Shown here piece by piece: positions 8,813-17,164 of a stretch of DNA of 64,000 bases. Location of the stretch: positions 1-64,000 of the forward strand of contig JAZORR010000036.1 of NCBI GenBank assembly GCA_045656705.1. Reading direction: 5' to 3'. The position numbers and the translations under genes are program-made. This DNA is from RGIG4576 sp045656705. GTDB taxonomy: Bacteria; Bacteroidota; Bacteroidia; Bacteroidales; Muribaculaceae. Positions within the stretch are counted from its first letter, which is position 1. Each line of letters opens with the position of its first letter. Below the pieces are notes generated by a model that ran no database searches, was not told where the DNA came from, and saw nothing but the letters and a program-made list of their open reading frames with translations.

Positions 8813-9838
8813 ATGAAAAAGTATATTACATTATTATATATAGCGATAGCTGCATCTTTCGTTTCGTGTCACGAACCTGTAGAGGAGTATGCCAACGATC
8901 CCTATGGTAATTTTGATGCCTTATGGGCGAATGTCGATCAGCATTATTGCTTCTTTAAGTATAAAAATATCGATTGGGATGAGGTAGGGCAACGCTATCG
9001 TGCAAAACTTCGTCCTAAGATGTCTTCCGATGCACTCTTTGAGGTATGTTCAGATATGCTTATGGAACTCAAAGACGGACACACCAATCTCATCTCGGGT
9101 GTAGATGTATCGCGTTATTGGATTTGGGAGCAATATCCTAAAAACTACGACGAACGCATCATCAACCAATACTACCTTAATTTTGAATACAAAACATCGT
9201 CAAGCATAAAGTATGATATCCTTAGCAATAACTTTGGCTATATGTATTATGGCGATTTCACTGGAGCTATAGGCGAGGGTAATCTTGATATAGTGCTGGC
9301 ATATCTTGCCTCAAGCGATGGACTTATTATCGATGTGCGTGATAATGGTGGAGGTTATCTGTTGAATGTGGAAAAACTCGTTCGCCGTTTTATTACCGAA
9401 AAAATACACGCAGGAGCCATCTCACACAAGACAGGTCCAGGACACAACGATTTTGCCGATCCTTACGATTACTATATTTCACCTGTTGAGGATACCCGTA
9501 TAAAGTATCTCAAACCTATTGTGGTGCTCACTAATCGTTCGTCGTTTAGTGCCACCAATAATTTTGTGTCCATCATGAAAACACTTCCAAATGTGCGCAT
9601 AGTGGGCGACACCACAGGAGGAGGAAGTGGATTGCCATTCACATATGACCTTCCTATAGGTTGGCTTGTGCGTATGTCGGCAACTGAAATCACCGATGCC
9701 AATGGCAATGTCACCGAATGGGGAGTTGATCCTTCGCCAGGATGTAAAGTAGATATGACAGAAACAGAAATAGCCATCGGTCGCGATGCCATACTCGAAC
9801 GTGCATTCGAAGTCCTTGCCGAAATGGCAAACAAATAA
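8813..9838 (+). CDS. S41-family peptidase lipoprotein
   Basis: A 341-residue predicted lipoprotein (signal with lipobox FVSC, Cys19) of the S41 C-terminal-processing/tricorn-core family. An N-terminal helical domain (about 30-95, including MELKDGHTNLI) leads into the protease core with LIIDVRDNGGGYL (about 171-183). The likely nucleophile is Ser246 in NRSSFSAT, followed by GDTTGGGSGLP. No clear PDZ domain is present between them; that region (100-140) is short. It would cleave peptides or misfolded proteins in the envelope. It probably shares a transcript with parC and the DUF3316 gene and ends at the hairpin 9852-9882. Confidence 0.88.
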   Translation: MKKYITLLYIAIAASFVSCHEPVEEYANDPYGNFDALWANVDQHYCFFKYKNIDWDEVGQRYRAKLRPKMSSDALFEVCSDMLMELKDGHTNLISGVDVSRYWIWEQYPKNYDERIINQYYLNFEYKTSSSIKYDILSNNFGYMYYGDFTGAIGEGNLDIVLAYLASSDGLIIDVRDNGGGYLLNVEKLVRRFITEKIHAGAISHKTGPGHNDFADPYDYYISPVEDTRIKYLKPIVVLTNRSSFSATNNFVSIMKTLPNVRIVGDTTGGGSGLPFTYDLPIGWLVRMSATEITDANGNVTEWGVDPSPGCKVDMTETEIAIGRDAILERAFEVLAEMANK

Positions 9839-9851
9839 TTCATCTCTATCA

Positions 9852-9882
9852 CAAGGGCTACCTCACGCAGAGGTGGCCCTTG
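9852..9882 (+). terminator. hairpin after the S41 peptidase gene
   Basis: CAAGGGC (9852-9858) pairs with GCCCTTG (9876-9882), and inner ACCTC pairs with GAGGT. The stem is strong but no clean T-run follows, so termination may be incomplete. Confidence 0.55.
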
Positions 9883-9985
9883 ATGTATTCACACACATCA
9901 CTCCTAATCTACTATCATTATACTATAGCCTTATTCGTCGTTACACTCGCGTTATCCTAAATCTGATATCTAAATACAATTACTC

Positions 9986-10002
9986 ACTCCTCACTCCTAA
10001 TT
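9986..10002. repeat. 17-bp intergenic repeat (copy 1)
   Basis: ACTCCTCACTCCTAATT, the exact reverse complement of AATTAGGAGTGAGGAGT at 62480-62496. A looser copy lies at 41322-41343. All occur next to gene ends. Confidence 0.65.
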
Positions 10003-10012
10003 TTTTTCATAG

Positions 10013-10058
10013 TTATCCTTTTTAAGGAAACATTTCGCTAAAATGTGTTGTATCTTTG
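10013..10058 (+). promoter_or_regulatory. orphan promoter with upstream palindrome
   Basis: TTATCCTTTTTAAGGAAAC (10013-10031) lies 19 bases before a perfect -7 box TATCTTTG (10051-10058). The same layout occurs in front of serB (49121-49166) and of the tandem T9SS genes (38309-38353). The palindrome is centred near -42, where a class II activator would bind, and there is no canonical -33 box. The promoter points right but no recognisable gene follows before tRNA-Leu, which is on the other strand. Confidence 0.6.
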
Positions 10059-10260
10059 CACAAAAAAATAGGATGAAAATGTAAAAGATGGTTAGAAATT
10101 ATAATTTTCTCCTTTAAGATTAAACTTAAAAATAAAGAAACTTTAGAAATTTAAAATGTGTGTTTACCTTAAAATGAAAAACTTATGTCTAATAAAAATG
10201 GAAAGATCAGAAAAAAAAGAAACGAGATCCTTCTACTGAAGAACCTCGCCTTTCGATTTG
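10059..10260 (+). other. AT-rich stretch downstream of the orphan promoter
   Basis: No recognisable gene is seen. Only very short frames occur, for example one of 21 codons starting at 10174 (MKNLCLIKMERSEKKETRSF...). None has a convincing ribosome site or known relatives that I recognise. It could be a small RNA, a small-peptide gene or a promoter left behind after loss of its gene. A longer frame from 10185 runs through the antisense of tRNA-Leu and is not credible. Confidence 0.35.
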
Positions 10261-10342
10261 TGCGCGTGAAGGGACTCGAACCCCCACGACTCTCGTCACT
10301 AGATCCTAAGTCTAGCGCGGCTACCAATTACGCCACACGCGC
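10261..10342 (-). tRNA. tRNA-Leu (anticodon UAG)
   Basis: On the minus strand the acceptor GCGCGTG (5' end at 10342) pairs with CACGCGC plus discriminator A (10261). The anticodon stem CTAGA/TCTAG encloses CTTAGGA, giving anticodon UAG, which reads CUA. The long variable arm TGACGAGAGTCGT is typical of class II tRNAs such as Leu. The TTCGAGT T-loop is present. The 3' CCA is not encoded. Confidence 0.95.
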
Positions 10343-10353
10343 AAATCCGAATG

Positions 10354-10361
10354 CAAAGTTA
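10354..10361 (-). promoter_or_regulatory. tRNA-Leu promoter (-7 box)
   Basis: The minus strand reads TAACTTTG, matching TAnnTTTG, 12 bases ahead of the tRNA 5' end. The -33 box is not clear. Confidence 0.6.
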
Positions 10362-10421
10362 CGCATTATTTTTGAAATACCAAATTTTTAAAGCATTTAT
10401 TTCAAAAATATTTTGTTTTTC

Positions 10422-11186
10422 TTATTCGGCAATGGTAAGAGCTATGCCCATATCTTCAATTTGCTTCACTATTGCAGGTGATACATAGGCATCGGTGATA
10501 ATATGGTCCACATCTTCCATATTAGATATTTTACTGAAACCTCGTTTGCCAAATTTTGAACTATCGGCAAGCACGATTGTTTTCTGTGCCGCTCGCATCA
10601 TCACGCGATTGAGCGATGCTTCTTGCATATCGGTGGTGGTGATACCAAACTCGAGGTCAATACCATCCACGCCGAGAAATAATTTACTGCAGGCAAAGTT
10701 CGATAAGAATTCTTCAGCATTATTGCCTACTACCGACAGACTGCTATGGCGTAGTGAGCCTCCAAGTTGTATGATGCTTGCATTTTTGTTGGAAGAAAGT
10801 ATTTCCGACACCTTGAGCGATGCTGTAATAGCAGTGAATTGAAGGTCGGGAGCTATATTGCGAGCAAGTGCGTGTACCGATGTGCCAGATGCTATGATGA
10901 TAGAATCGCTGGGTTCTATAAATTGTGCTCCATATACGCCGATAAGTTGTTTCTCGTCAGTATGGTACTTTTCTTTTTCGCTGATTGTGCGGTTTGGTGC
11001 ATAAGGACTCATAAGTATGGCTTTACCGTGATTGCGATAAAGGCGTTGCTCTTTCTCAAGTTCGGTAAGGTCTTTGCGAATGGTTACCGACGACACATTT
11101 AGGGTGTCGGCAAGCTCGGTCACAAGTATTGATTCCTTCTGAAGAAGGAGATTTAATATTGCACTATGTCTTTCTTCTTTTGTCAT
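10422..11186 (-). CDS. DeoR/GlpR-family transcriptional regulator
   Basis: A 254-residue regulator with an N-terminal winged helix-turn-helix (about 5-57; LADTLNVSSVTIRKDLTELE is the recognition region) and a C-terminal DeoR sensor domain. The sugar-phosphate pocket is seen in IIIASGTSVHALA and in GVDGIDLEFGITTTDMQEA. Family members repress sugar or polyol genes and are released by a phosphorylated ligand. It is divergent from glpABC-T, so the likely target is the glp operon and the likely inducer glycerol-3-phosphate or a relative. A 15-bp palindrome in the shared interval (11397-11411) is a good operator candidate. Confidence 0.9.
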   Translation of the reverse strand: MTKEERHSAILNLLLQKESILVTELADTLNVSSVTIRKDLTELEKEQRLYRNHGKAILMSPYAPNRTISEKEKYHTDEKQLIGVYGAQFIEPSDSIIIASGTSVHALARNIAPDLQFTAITASLKVSEILSSNKNASIIQLGGSLRHSSLSVVGNNAEEFLSNFACSKLFLGVDGIDLEFGITTTDMQEASLNRVMMRAAQKTIVLADSSKFGKRGFSKISNMEDVDHIITDAYVSPAIVKQIEDMGIALTIAE

Positions 11187-11350
11187 AATTCTCTCTTAAA
11201 TTTGGTAGTAGAGTGATATTTTGGTGGAAAATTACTAAAAAAAATCGAGAATTGCAAAAATGGTGGGTGAAATAAATGTACATATTATATATAGGTGTAA
11301 TTTTGAAATGTAAGAAAAGTGGGGAAATGGGATAAAAAAGATGTGAAATA

Positions 11351-11382
11351 TTTGTGTGTGAAAAAAAAATCGTATAACTTTG
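11351..11382 (+). promoter_or_regulatory. glpABC promoter
   Basis: A -33 box TTTG (11351-11354) is separated by 20 bases from the -7 box TAACTTTG (11375-11382). Both match the Bacteroidales consensus. The start of transcription should fall near 11388, leaving a leader of about 110 bases before glpA. Confidence 0.72.
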
Positions 11383-11396
11383 TTGTGAAATGAAAC

Positions 11397-11411
11397 TATG
11401 AAACTTTCATA
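11397..11411 (+). promoter_or_regulatory. candidate operator of the glp operon
   Basis: TATGAAACTTTCATA is a perfect 15-bp palindrome starting about 10 bases after the predicted transcription start. It is preceded by further TGAAA units (11386-11396). A repressor bound here would block the start of glpABC transcription. The divergent DeoR-type regulator is the natural candidate. The rest of the 11187-11499 interval is AT-rich without genes. Confidence 0.5.
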
Positions 11412-11499
11412 TCGCAACTCAAAAAACTAATATTAGATTGATTGTTTTTAATGAAAAATTCAATCTTATTCTAATTAAGCTAAATGTAATATAATAAAC

Positions 11500-13113
11500 A
11501 TGGAAAGCTTCAAGCAATATGATGTAATTGTGATAGGCGGTGGTGCGACAGGCGCAGGTACTGCCCGAGATTGTGCTAAGCGTGGGCTTAAGACCTTGCT
11601 CTTAGAACGATTTGACCTTACTAATGGTGCTACTGGTAGAAATCACGGATTGCTACACAGTGGTGCTCGTTATGCGGTAACTGATGCCGAATCGGCTCGT
11701 GAGTGTATCGAGGAAAATATGCTTTTGCGTAAGATTGCAAGCCATTGTGTGGAAGAAACCGATGGTTTGTTTATTACTTTGCCCGAAGATGACCTTGCTT
11801 ATCAGGCAAAGTTTGTGGAATCTTGTACTGCTGCTGGTATTAGAGCTGATATTATCGATCCTAAAGAGGCTAAATTGCTCGAACCGTCGGTGAATCCTAC
11901 ACTGATAGGTGCTGTGAGAGTGCCTGATGGTGCAGTCGATCCATTCCGTCTTACTATGGCCAACGCTCTTGATGCTAAGATTCACGGTGCTGAAATTCTT
12001 ACTTATCACGAAGTTACAAGTCTTATTATAGAAAATGGTGCTGTGGTTGGTGTTGAAGCCTTAGATCACAAGACTAAAGAACCTAAGAAATTCTATGCTT
12101 ATGTGACTATCAATGCTGCTGGTATTTGGGGTGCTAAGGTTGCCGAAAAAGCTGGCGTAGGTGTGAAGATGTTCCCTGCTAAGGGTGCATTGCTTGTGTA
12201 TGGTCACAGAGTTAATAATATGGTTATCAATCGATGCCGTAAACCTGCCGATGCCGATATTCTTGTGCCTGGTGATACTATATGTGTAATTGGTACTACA
12301 TCTACAAGAGTTCCTATTGAAGAAGTGGATTATATGCGCGTTACTCGCGAAGAAGTGGATGTGTTGATGCGTGAAGGTGAAATGCTTGCTCCATCGCTTG
12401 CCACTACTCGCATCTTGCGTGCTTATGCAGGTGTACGTCCGCTTGTAGCTGCCGATAATGATCCATCGGGCAGAAGTATCAGTCGTGGTATTGTTTGTCT
12501 TGATCACGAAAAGCGTGATGGCTTAGGTGGATTTATTACTATTACAGGTGGTAAACTGATGACTTATCGCTTGATGGCTGAATGGGCTACTGATATGGCT
12601 TGTAAGAAACTTGGCAATATGGCTGAATGCCGCACTGCTAAGGATTGTCTTCCTGGTAGTACAGGTTCTGAAGAAGAGTATGAAGGCAAGACTGCTCACA
12701 AGTCGGCTCAATATCGTCACGGAACTTTTGCCGAAAAGATTGCTGTAGGTAATAGATATGATGATTCACTCGTGTGTGAATGCGAAGGTGTAACAGTGGG
12801 CGAGGTGAATTATGCTATTGATAATTTGAATATAAATAAACTTGTGAATCTACGCCGTCGCACTCGTATGGGTATGGGTACTTGCCAAGGTGGCTTGTGT
12901 GCATGTCGTGCTGCGGGAATGATGGTGAAATCTCATAAATGTGCCGATAAAGCGAAAGCTGATATGGTGGATTTCGTGCAAGAACGCTGGAAGGGTATGA
13001 ACCCAATTGCATGGGGCGACACTATGAATGAAGCGCAATTTATGTCGTGGATTTACGAAGGTGTGTGTGGATTAGCTGATAATACTAACGATAAAAATGA
13101 TGATGTGCAATGA
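11500..13113 (+). CDS. glpA: anaerobic glycerol-3-phosphate dehydrogenase subunit A
   Basis: A 537-residue catalytic flavoprotein of the GlpABC complex, which oxidises sn-glycerol-3-phosphate to dihydroxyacetone phosphate and passes electrons through GlpB/GlpC to the menaquinone pool. The FAD-binding Rossmann motif VIGGGATGAGTARD is at residues 11-24. The DAO fold extends to about 370 with GGKLMTYRLMAEWA. The C-terminus carries a BFD-like [2Fe-2S] domain with CECEG and CQGGLCACRA. It is the first gene of the operon and its last codons overlap the glpB start by 4 bases (ATGA), indicating translational coupling. Confidence 0.95.
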   Translation: MESFKQYDVIVIGGGATGAGTARDCAKRGLKTLLLERFDLTNGATGRNHGLLHSGARYAVTDAESARECIEENMLLRKIASHCVEETDGLFITLPEDDLAYQAKFVESCTAAGIRADIIDPKEAKLLEPSVNPTLIGAVRVPDGAVDPFRLTMANALDAKIHGAEILTYHEVTSLIIENGAVVGVEALDHKTKEPKKFYAYVTINAAGIWGAKVAEKAGVGVKMFPAKGALLVYGHRVNNMVINRCRKPADADILVPGDTICVIGTTSTRVPIEEVDYMRVTREEVDVLMREGEMLAPSLATTRILRAYAGVRPLVAADNDPSGRSISRGIVCLDHEKRDGLGGFITITGGKLMTYRLMAEWATDMACKKLGNMAECRTAKDCLPGSTGSEEEYEGKTAHKSAQYRHGTFAEKIAVGNRYDDSLVCECEGVTVGEVNYAIDNLNINKLVNLRRRTRMGMGTCQGGLCACRAAGMMVKSHKCADKAKADMVDFVQERWKGMNPIAWGDTMNEAQFMSWIYEGVCGLADNTNDKNDDVQ

Positions 13114-14345
13114 AATTTGATGCTATTATTATAGGAGGAGGATTAAGTGGACTTGCTTGTGGTATAAGTCTTGCTGAAGCCGGTAAGCGTTGTGCGATTG
13201 TATCGAGCGGACAAGGTGCATTGCATTTCTCATGTGGCTCGTTTGATTTGCTTGGCTTCGTTGATGGCGAGGAAGTTGTAAATCCTATCGAAGCAATTGG
13301 TAAATTGCCTGCAAATCACCCTTACGCTTTGGTTGGAGCTGATAATGTGGCTGCTATTTCTGCTGCTGCTCCAGCATTCTTTGAAAAAGCAGGTGTAAAG
13401 GTTAATGGTAATAATAAAGAAAATCATAAACGATTGACTCCAGTAGGTAATCAACGCCCTACATGGCTCACAATCGATGAATATGTAAATATAGATGATT
13501 CATTGAAGGGTAAAAAGGTGATGCTACTAAATGTGGCTGGTTATCTTGACCTTCCAGTGAAATTTATTGCGTCTGGACTCGATAAACAAGGTATTGCTTG
13601 CGATGTGGCAGAATTTTCGGTAGCAGCACTTGATGCTCGCAGAGAAAGTGCAAGTGAAATGCGTTCGGTCAATATCGCAAAAGTAATTGACTCTGTTGGC
13701 GTGAAGCCTATTGCTGAAGCGGTGAAAGCTAAATGTGCTGGATATGATGTGGTGCTTATGCCTGCAGTGTTTGGATGGAATAATAACGCAGTGGTTGCTG
13801 AATTCAAGAAGCAAGTGAAGGCTGATGTGAAACTTGTGGCTACATTGCCTCCTTCAGTGCCTGGCGTGCGTTTGCAAACTTTGTTGCGTAAGCGTTTCCA
13901 AGAACTTGGTGGTACTATTCTTTTAGGAGACTCGGTGACTGGTGGAAAACTACAAGGTGGAAAACTTGAATGGGTAAATACTCATAATCTTGTGGATGAA
14001 AAACTTATTGCCGATAAATTTGTGCTTGCTACAGGCAATTTCTTCGGCCATGGGGTAGCCGGTGCTCCTGATGAGGTGTATGAACCAATCTTTGGCCTTG
14101 ATGTAAATGCAGAACAAGGTAGAGGAAATTGGTATAACGATCGTTTCTTTGGCGAACAACCTTATATGAAATTTGGTGTAGCCACTGATGCTGAATTCCA
14201 CGCAATGAAAGATGGCAAAAAAGTGGAAAATCTATATGTGGCAGGTTCTGTATTGAGCGGTGCTAATCAAGTAAAAGAAGCAAGTATGGGTGGCGTATCG
14301 ATAATCACTGGCTTGCATGTTGCTAATCTAATAAATAAGAAATAA
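13110..14345 (+). CDS. glpB: anaerobic glycerol-3-phosphate dehydrogenase subunit B
   Basis: A 411-residue flavoprotein subunit that links GlpA to the membrane subunit GlpC. An N-terminal dinucleotide-binding motif IIIGGGLSGLACGISLAEAG is followed by the family signature SCGSFDLLG, and FVLATGNFFGHG and VAGSVLSGANQVKEASMGG occur near the C-terminus. It overlaps glpA by 4 bases and is separated from glpC by 2 bases. Length and order match GlpB of GlpABC systems. Confidence 0.94.
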   Translation: MKFDAIIIGGGLSGLACGISLAEAGKRCAIVSSGQGALHFSCGSFDLLGFVDGEEVVNPIEAIGKLPANHPYALVGADNVAAISAAAPAFFEKAGVKVNGNNKENHKRLTPVGNQRPTWLTIDEYVNIDDSLKGKKVMLLNVAGYLDLPVKFIASGLDKQGIACDVAEFSVAALDARRESASEMRSVNIAKVIDSVGVKPIAEAVKAKCAGYDVVLMPAVFGWNNNAVVAEFKKQVKADVKLVATLPPSVPGVRLQTLLRKRFQELGGTILLGDSVTGGKLQGGKLEWVNTHNLVDEKLIADKFVLATGNFFGHGVAGAPDEVYEPIFGLDVNAEQGRGNWYNDRFFGEQPYMKFGVATDAEFHAMKDGKKVENLYVAGSVLSGANQVKEASMGGVSIITGLHVANLINKK

Positions 14346-14347
14346 CG

Positions 14348-15586
14348 ATGAAAAAGGAACAATACAGCATAAGCGAAGATAACTTCGAACAGTGTTTAAA
14401 ATGTACCGTTTGTACAGTTTATTGTCCAGTTTCATCGGTCAATCCGTTGTATCCTGGTCCTAAACAAGCTGGTCCTGATGGTGAGCGTATGCGCTTGAAA
14501 GATAAGGCATTCTTTGATGAAACTTTGAAGATGTGTTTGAATTGTAAGCGTTGTGAAGTAGCTTGTCCTTCGGGTGTGAAAATTGGTGACATTATTCAAC
14601 GTGCGCGTATGAATTATGGACCAAAGAAAGTGAAATTCAGAGATATGATGCTTGCTAATACCGATTTTGTGGGTACTATGGCAAGTTTGGTGGCTCCAGT
14701 AGCTAATTTCGCTCTTGGAATGAAACCTGTGAAAGTGATTATGGATAAGGTGATGGCTATAGATCATCATCGCACTTTCCCTAAATATTCTGGATTGAAA
14801 TTTGAAACTTGGTATAAGCGTAATGCTGCTTCAAAACAAGCTCAATATGCAAATCAAGTGAGCTATTTCCATGGATGTTATGTGAATTACAACTTCCCAA
14901 AACTTGGTCAAGACTTGGTGAAGATAATGAACGCATTGGGTTATGGTGTACAACTTCTTGAAAAGGAAAAATGTTGTGGTGTGGCTTTGATGGCTAATGG
15001 TTTGATTGGTCAAGCAGCTAAGCAAGCAAAGCAAAATATTGCTTCTATTCGTAAGGCTAATATGAAGGTGCTAACTACTTCGTCTACATGCACATTCACT
15101 ATGCGCGACGAATATCCTCACCTTCTTGAAGTGGATAATGCTGATGTACGCGAAAATATTTCACTCGCTACTCGTTTCATTTATCAACTTATCGAAGAGG
15201 GTAAGGTGAAAGTGGCATTCCGTAAAGATTATAAAGCACGCATCGGTTACCAAACTGCATGCCACATGGAAAAGATGGGTTGGAAGATTTATTCTATCTC
15301 ATTGTTGAAGATGATTCCAGGCGTGGATTTGGTGGAATTGGATTCTACTTGCTGTGGTATCGGTGGTACTTATGGCTTTAAGAAGGAAAATTACGAAACA
15401 TCTCAAAAGATAGGTTCTCCTCTATTTAAGCAAATTGAAGAATCGGGACTTGATTTCGTGTCTACCGATTGTGAAACATGTAAGTGGCAAATAGAAATGA
15501 GCACATCTAAGGGTGTTCAAAATCCTATATCAGTGTTTGCTGATGCAATTGATGTGGAAGAAACTATAAAACTAAACAGAAAATAA
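14348..15586 (+). CDS. glpC: anaerobic glycerol-3-phosphate dehydrogenase subunit C
   Basis: A 412-residue iron-sulphur subunit that anchors GlpAB at the membrane and carries electrons to quinone. Two 4Fe-4S motifs lie at the N-terminus (CLKCTVCTVYCP near 16-27 and CLNCKRCEVACP near 60-71). Two heterodisulfide-reductase-type cysteine motifs follow (EKCCGVAL with an upstream HGCYVN, and STCCGIGGTYG). It is the third gene of a tightly packed glpABC operon and is followed after 15 bases by glpT. Confidence 0.94.
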   Translation: MKKEQYSISEDNFEQCLKCTVCTVYCPVSSVNPLYPGPKQAGPDGERMRLKDKAFFDETLKMCLNCKRCEVACPSGVKIGDIIQRARMNYGPKKVKFRDMMLANTDFVGTMASLVAPVANFALGMKPVKVIMDKVMAIDHHRTFPKYSGLKFETWYKRNAASKQAQYANQVSYFHGCYVNYNFPKLGQDLVKIMNALGYGVQLLEKEKCCGVALMANGLIGQAAKQAKQNIASIRKANMKVLTTSSTCTFTMRDEYPHLLEVDNADVRENISLATRFIYQLIEEGKVKVAFRKDYKARIGYQTACHMEKMGWKIYSISLLKMIPGVDLVELDSTCCGIGGTYGFKKENYETSQKIGSPLFKQIEESGLDFVSTDCETCKWQIEMSTSKGVQNPISVFADAIDVEETIKLNRK

Positions 15587-15601
15587 TAAAATCTTAATAT
15601 T

Positions 15602-17083
15602 ATGGCAAATGATCCTATTTATGGCTCAATGAGTCCGGAAACTATCAAGAAATTTAAATCTTGGCAAATGCGCACAATCGTTGTATCAATGATTGGTTAC
15701 GCTATTTTCTACTTCGTGAGAAAGAACTTCTCAATCGCTATGCCTGGTTTGACTGCTGAATATGGTATTTCAAACACAAGCTTTGGTATCGTGATTGCTA
15801 TCGGTTCTATCGTGTATGGTTTATCACGCTTTATCAATGGTTTCATCGTTGATAAGTATAGCTCTAAGGCTATTATGGCACTTGGTTTGTTGCTTTGTGC
15901 TGCTTCCAACCTTGCGTTTGGTTTTGGCGTGGATATGAGTTACTTGATTACTGGTGTTGACAGTGGTCCTCAATTGGTGAATATGCTCATCATGATTATG
16001 GGTGTCACTATTGTGCTTAACCAATATTTCCAAGGTTTCGGTTATCCACCTTGTGCACGTTTGCTTCCACAATGGATTCACCCATCTGAACTTGCAACTA
16101 AGATGTCTATTTGGAACACTTCTCACTCTATCGGTGCTTCTCTTGCAGTGGTTGTGTGTGGTTACATCATGGGACATGTTGGTACAGATATGAGTAACAA
16201 TCCTGAAATGATTGCTACTATTGCTGCTAACTTGAAGGTGGATCCTACTACTACCGAAGGTTTCAATAAGGTGCTTCAATATGCTCAACACGTAGGTGCT
16301 TGGAAATGGTGTTTCTGGATGCCTGCTGGTCTTGCAGTACTTGGTGCTATTTGGTTGTTCTTAGGTTTGAAGGATGATCCTAAGTCTGTTGGTTTGCCTG
16401 ATCTTCCTGATACTAAGACTGTTAAGGATGATGGTGGAAAGAAGGTTTCTCAAGCTACATTCTTGAAGCACATGGTATGGAAAAACCGTTGGGTTTGGAC
16501 TTTGGCTATCGCAAATATCTTCGTATATGTACTTCGTATGGGTGTTCTTGACTGGGGTCCTAAGTTCTTGACAGAAGACCGTGGTATGAATATCAAGAGT
16601 GCTGCATGGGTAGTAGCAATTTTCGAAATCACTGCTATCGTGGGTACAATTGTTGCAGGTTGGGCTACTGATAAGATTTTCAAGGGTAAAGCTCACCGTA
16701 TGTGCTTGATTTGTATGATTGGTGCTGTTGTGTTCTTGGGTGCGTTTGCATTGCTTCCAAATGTTCACATCGCAGTTTCTACTACTTTCTTGGCTATGGG
16801 TGGTTTCTTTATCTATGGTCCTCAAGCATTGATTGGTATCGCTTCAGCTAACCAAGCTACTAAGGAAGCTTCAGCTACAGCTAATGGTCTTGCTGGTGTT
16901 CTTGGTTATCTTGGTTCAGCGCTTTCTGCAATTGGTGTTGGTCTTATTGCCGACCACTTCGGTTGGGATTGGGTATTTATCTCATTCATTATCGTTGGTC
17001 TTGTAGGAGCATTTATTTTCTTGTCAATGTGGCAAGCTCCTCGCGATGGTTACAAGCGTTCACAAGAAATTAAAGAAGATTAA
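15602..17083 (+). CDS. glpT: glycerol-3-phosphate/phosphate antiporter (MFS)
   Basis: A 493-residue major facilitator of the organophosphate:Pi antiporter family. The N-terminus FYFVRKNFSIAMPGL, the loop FINGFIVDKYSSKAIM and the NQYFQGFGYPPCARLLPQWI segment are family hallmarks. About 12 membrane helices are visible, with an extended loop near residues 195-225. Clustering with glpABC makes glycerol-3-phosphate the most likely substrate, although phosphoglycerate or hexose phosphates are used by close relatives. It ends at the hairpin 17095-17131. Strongly biased codons suggest high expression. Confidence 0.9.
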   Translation: MANDPIYGSMSPETIKKFKSWQMRTIVVSMIGYAIFYFVRKNFSIAMPGLTAEYGISNTSFGIVIAIGSIVYGLSRFINGFIVDKYSSKAIMALGLLLCAASNLAFGFGVDMSYLITGVDSGPQLVNMLIMIMGVTIVLNQYFQGFGYPPCARLLPQWIHPSELATKMSIWNTSHSIGASLAVVVCGYIMGHVGTDMSNNPEMIATIAANLKVDPTTTEGFNKVLQYAQHVGAWKWCFWMPAGLAVLGAIWLFLGLKDDPKSVGLPDLPDTKTVKDDGGKKVSQATFLKHMVWKNRWVWTLAIANIFVYVLRMGVLDWGPKFLTEDRGMNIKSAAWVVAIFEITAIVGTIVAGWATDKIFKGKAHRMCLICMIGAVVFLGAFALLPNVHIAVSTTFLAMGGFFIYGPQALIGIASANQATKEASATANGLAGVLGYLGSALSAIGVGLIADHFGWDWVFISFIIVGLVGAFIFLSMWQAPRDGYKRSQEIKED

Positions 17084-17094
17084 AAAAAGTTAAG

Positions 17095-17131
17095 TTCCTA
17101 AGGTTCTACTTTTAAAGATGAACCTTAGGAA
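17095..17131 (+). terminator. terminator after glpT
   Basis: TTCCTAAGGTTC (17095-17106) pairs perfectly with GAACCTTAGGAA (17120-17131) over a 13-nt loop. No long T-run follows, so it may let some transcripts through to the HAD gene. Confidence 0.7.
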
Positions 17132-17164
17132 TATTAATGAAAAAGACAAAAAAATAAAAAGAAT

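Noticed and set aside
10185..10391. A 68-codon plus-strand frame across the tRNA-Leu gene
   Set aside because: Most of it is the antisense translation of the tRNA (the familiar GLEPPRLSSLDPKSSAATNY pattern), a well-known false gene.
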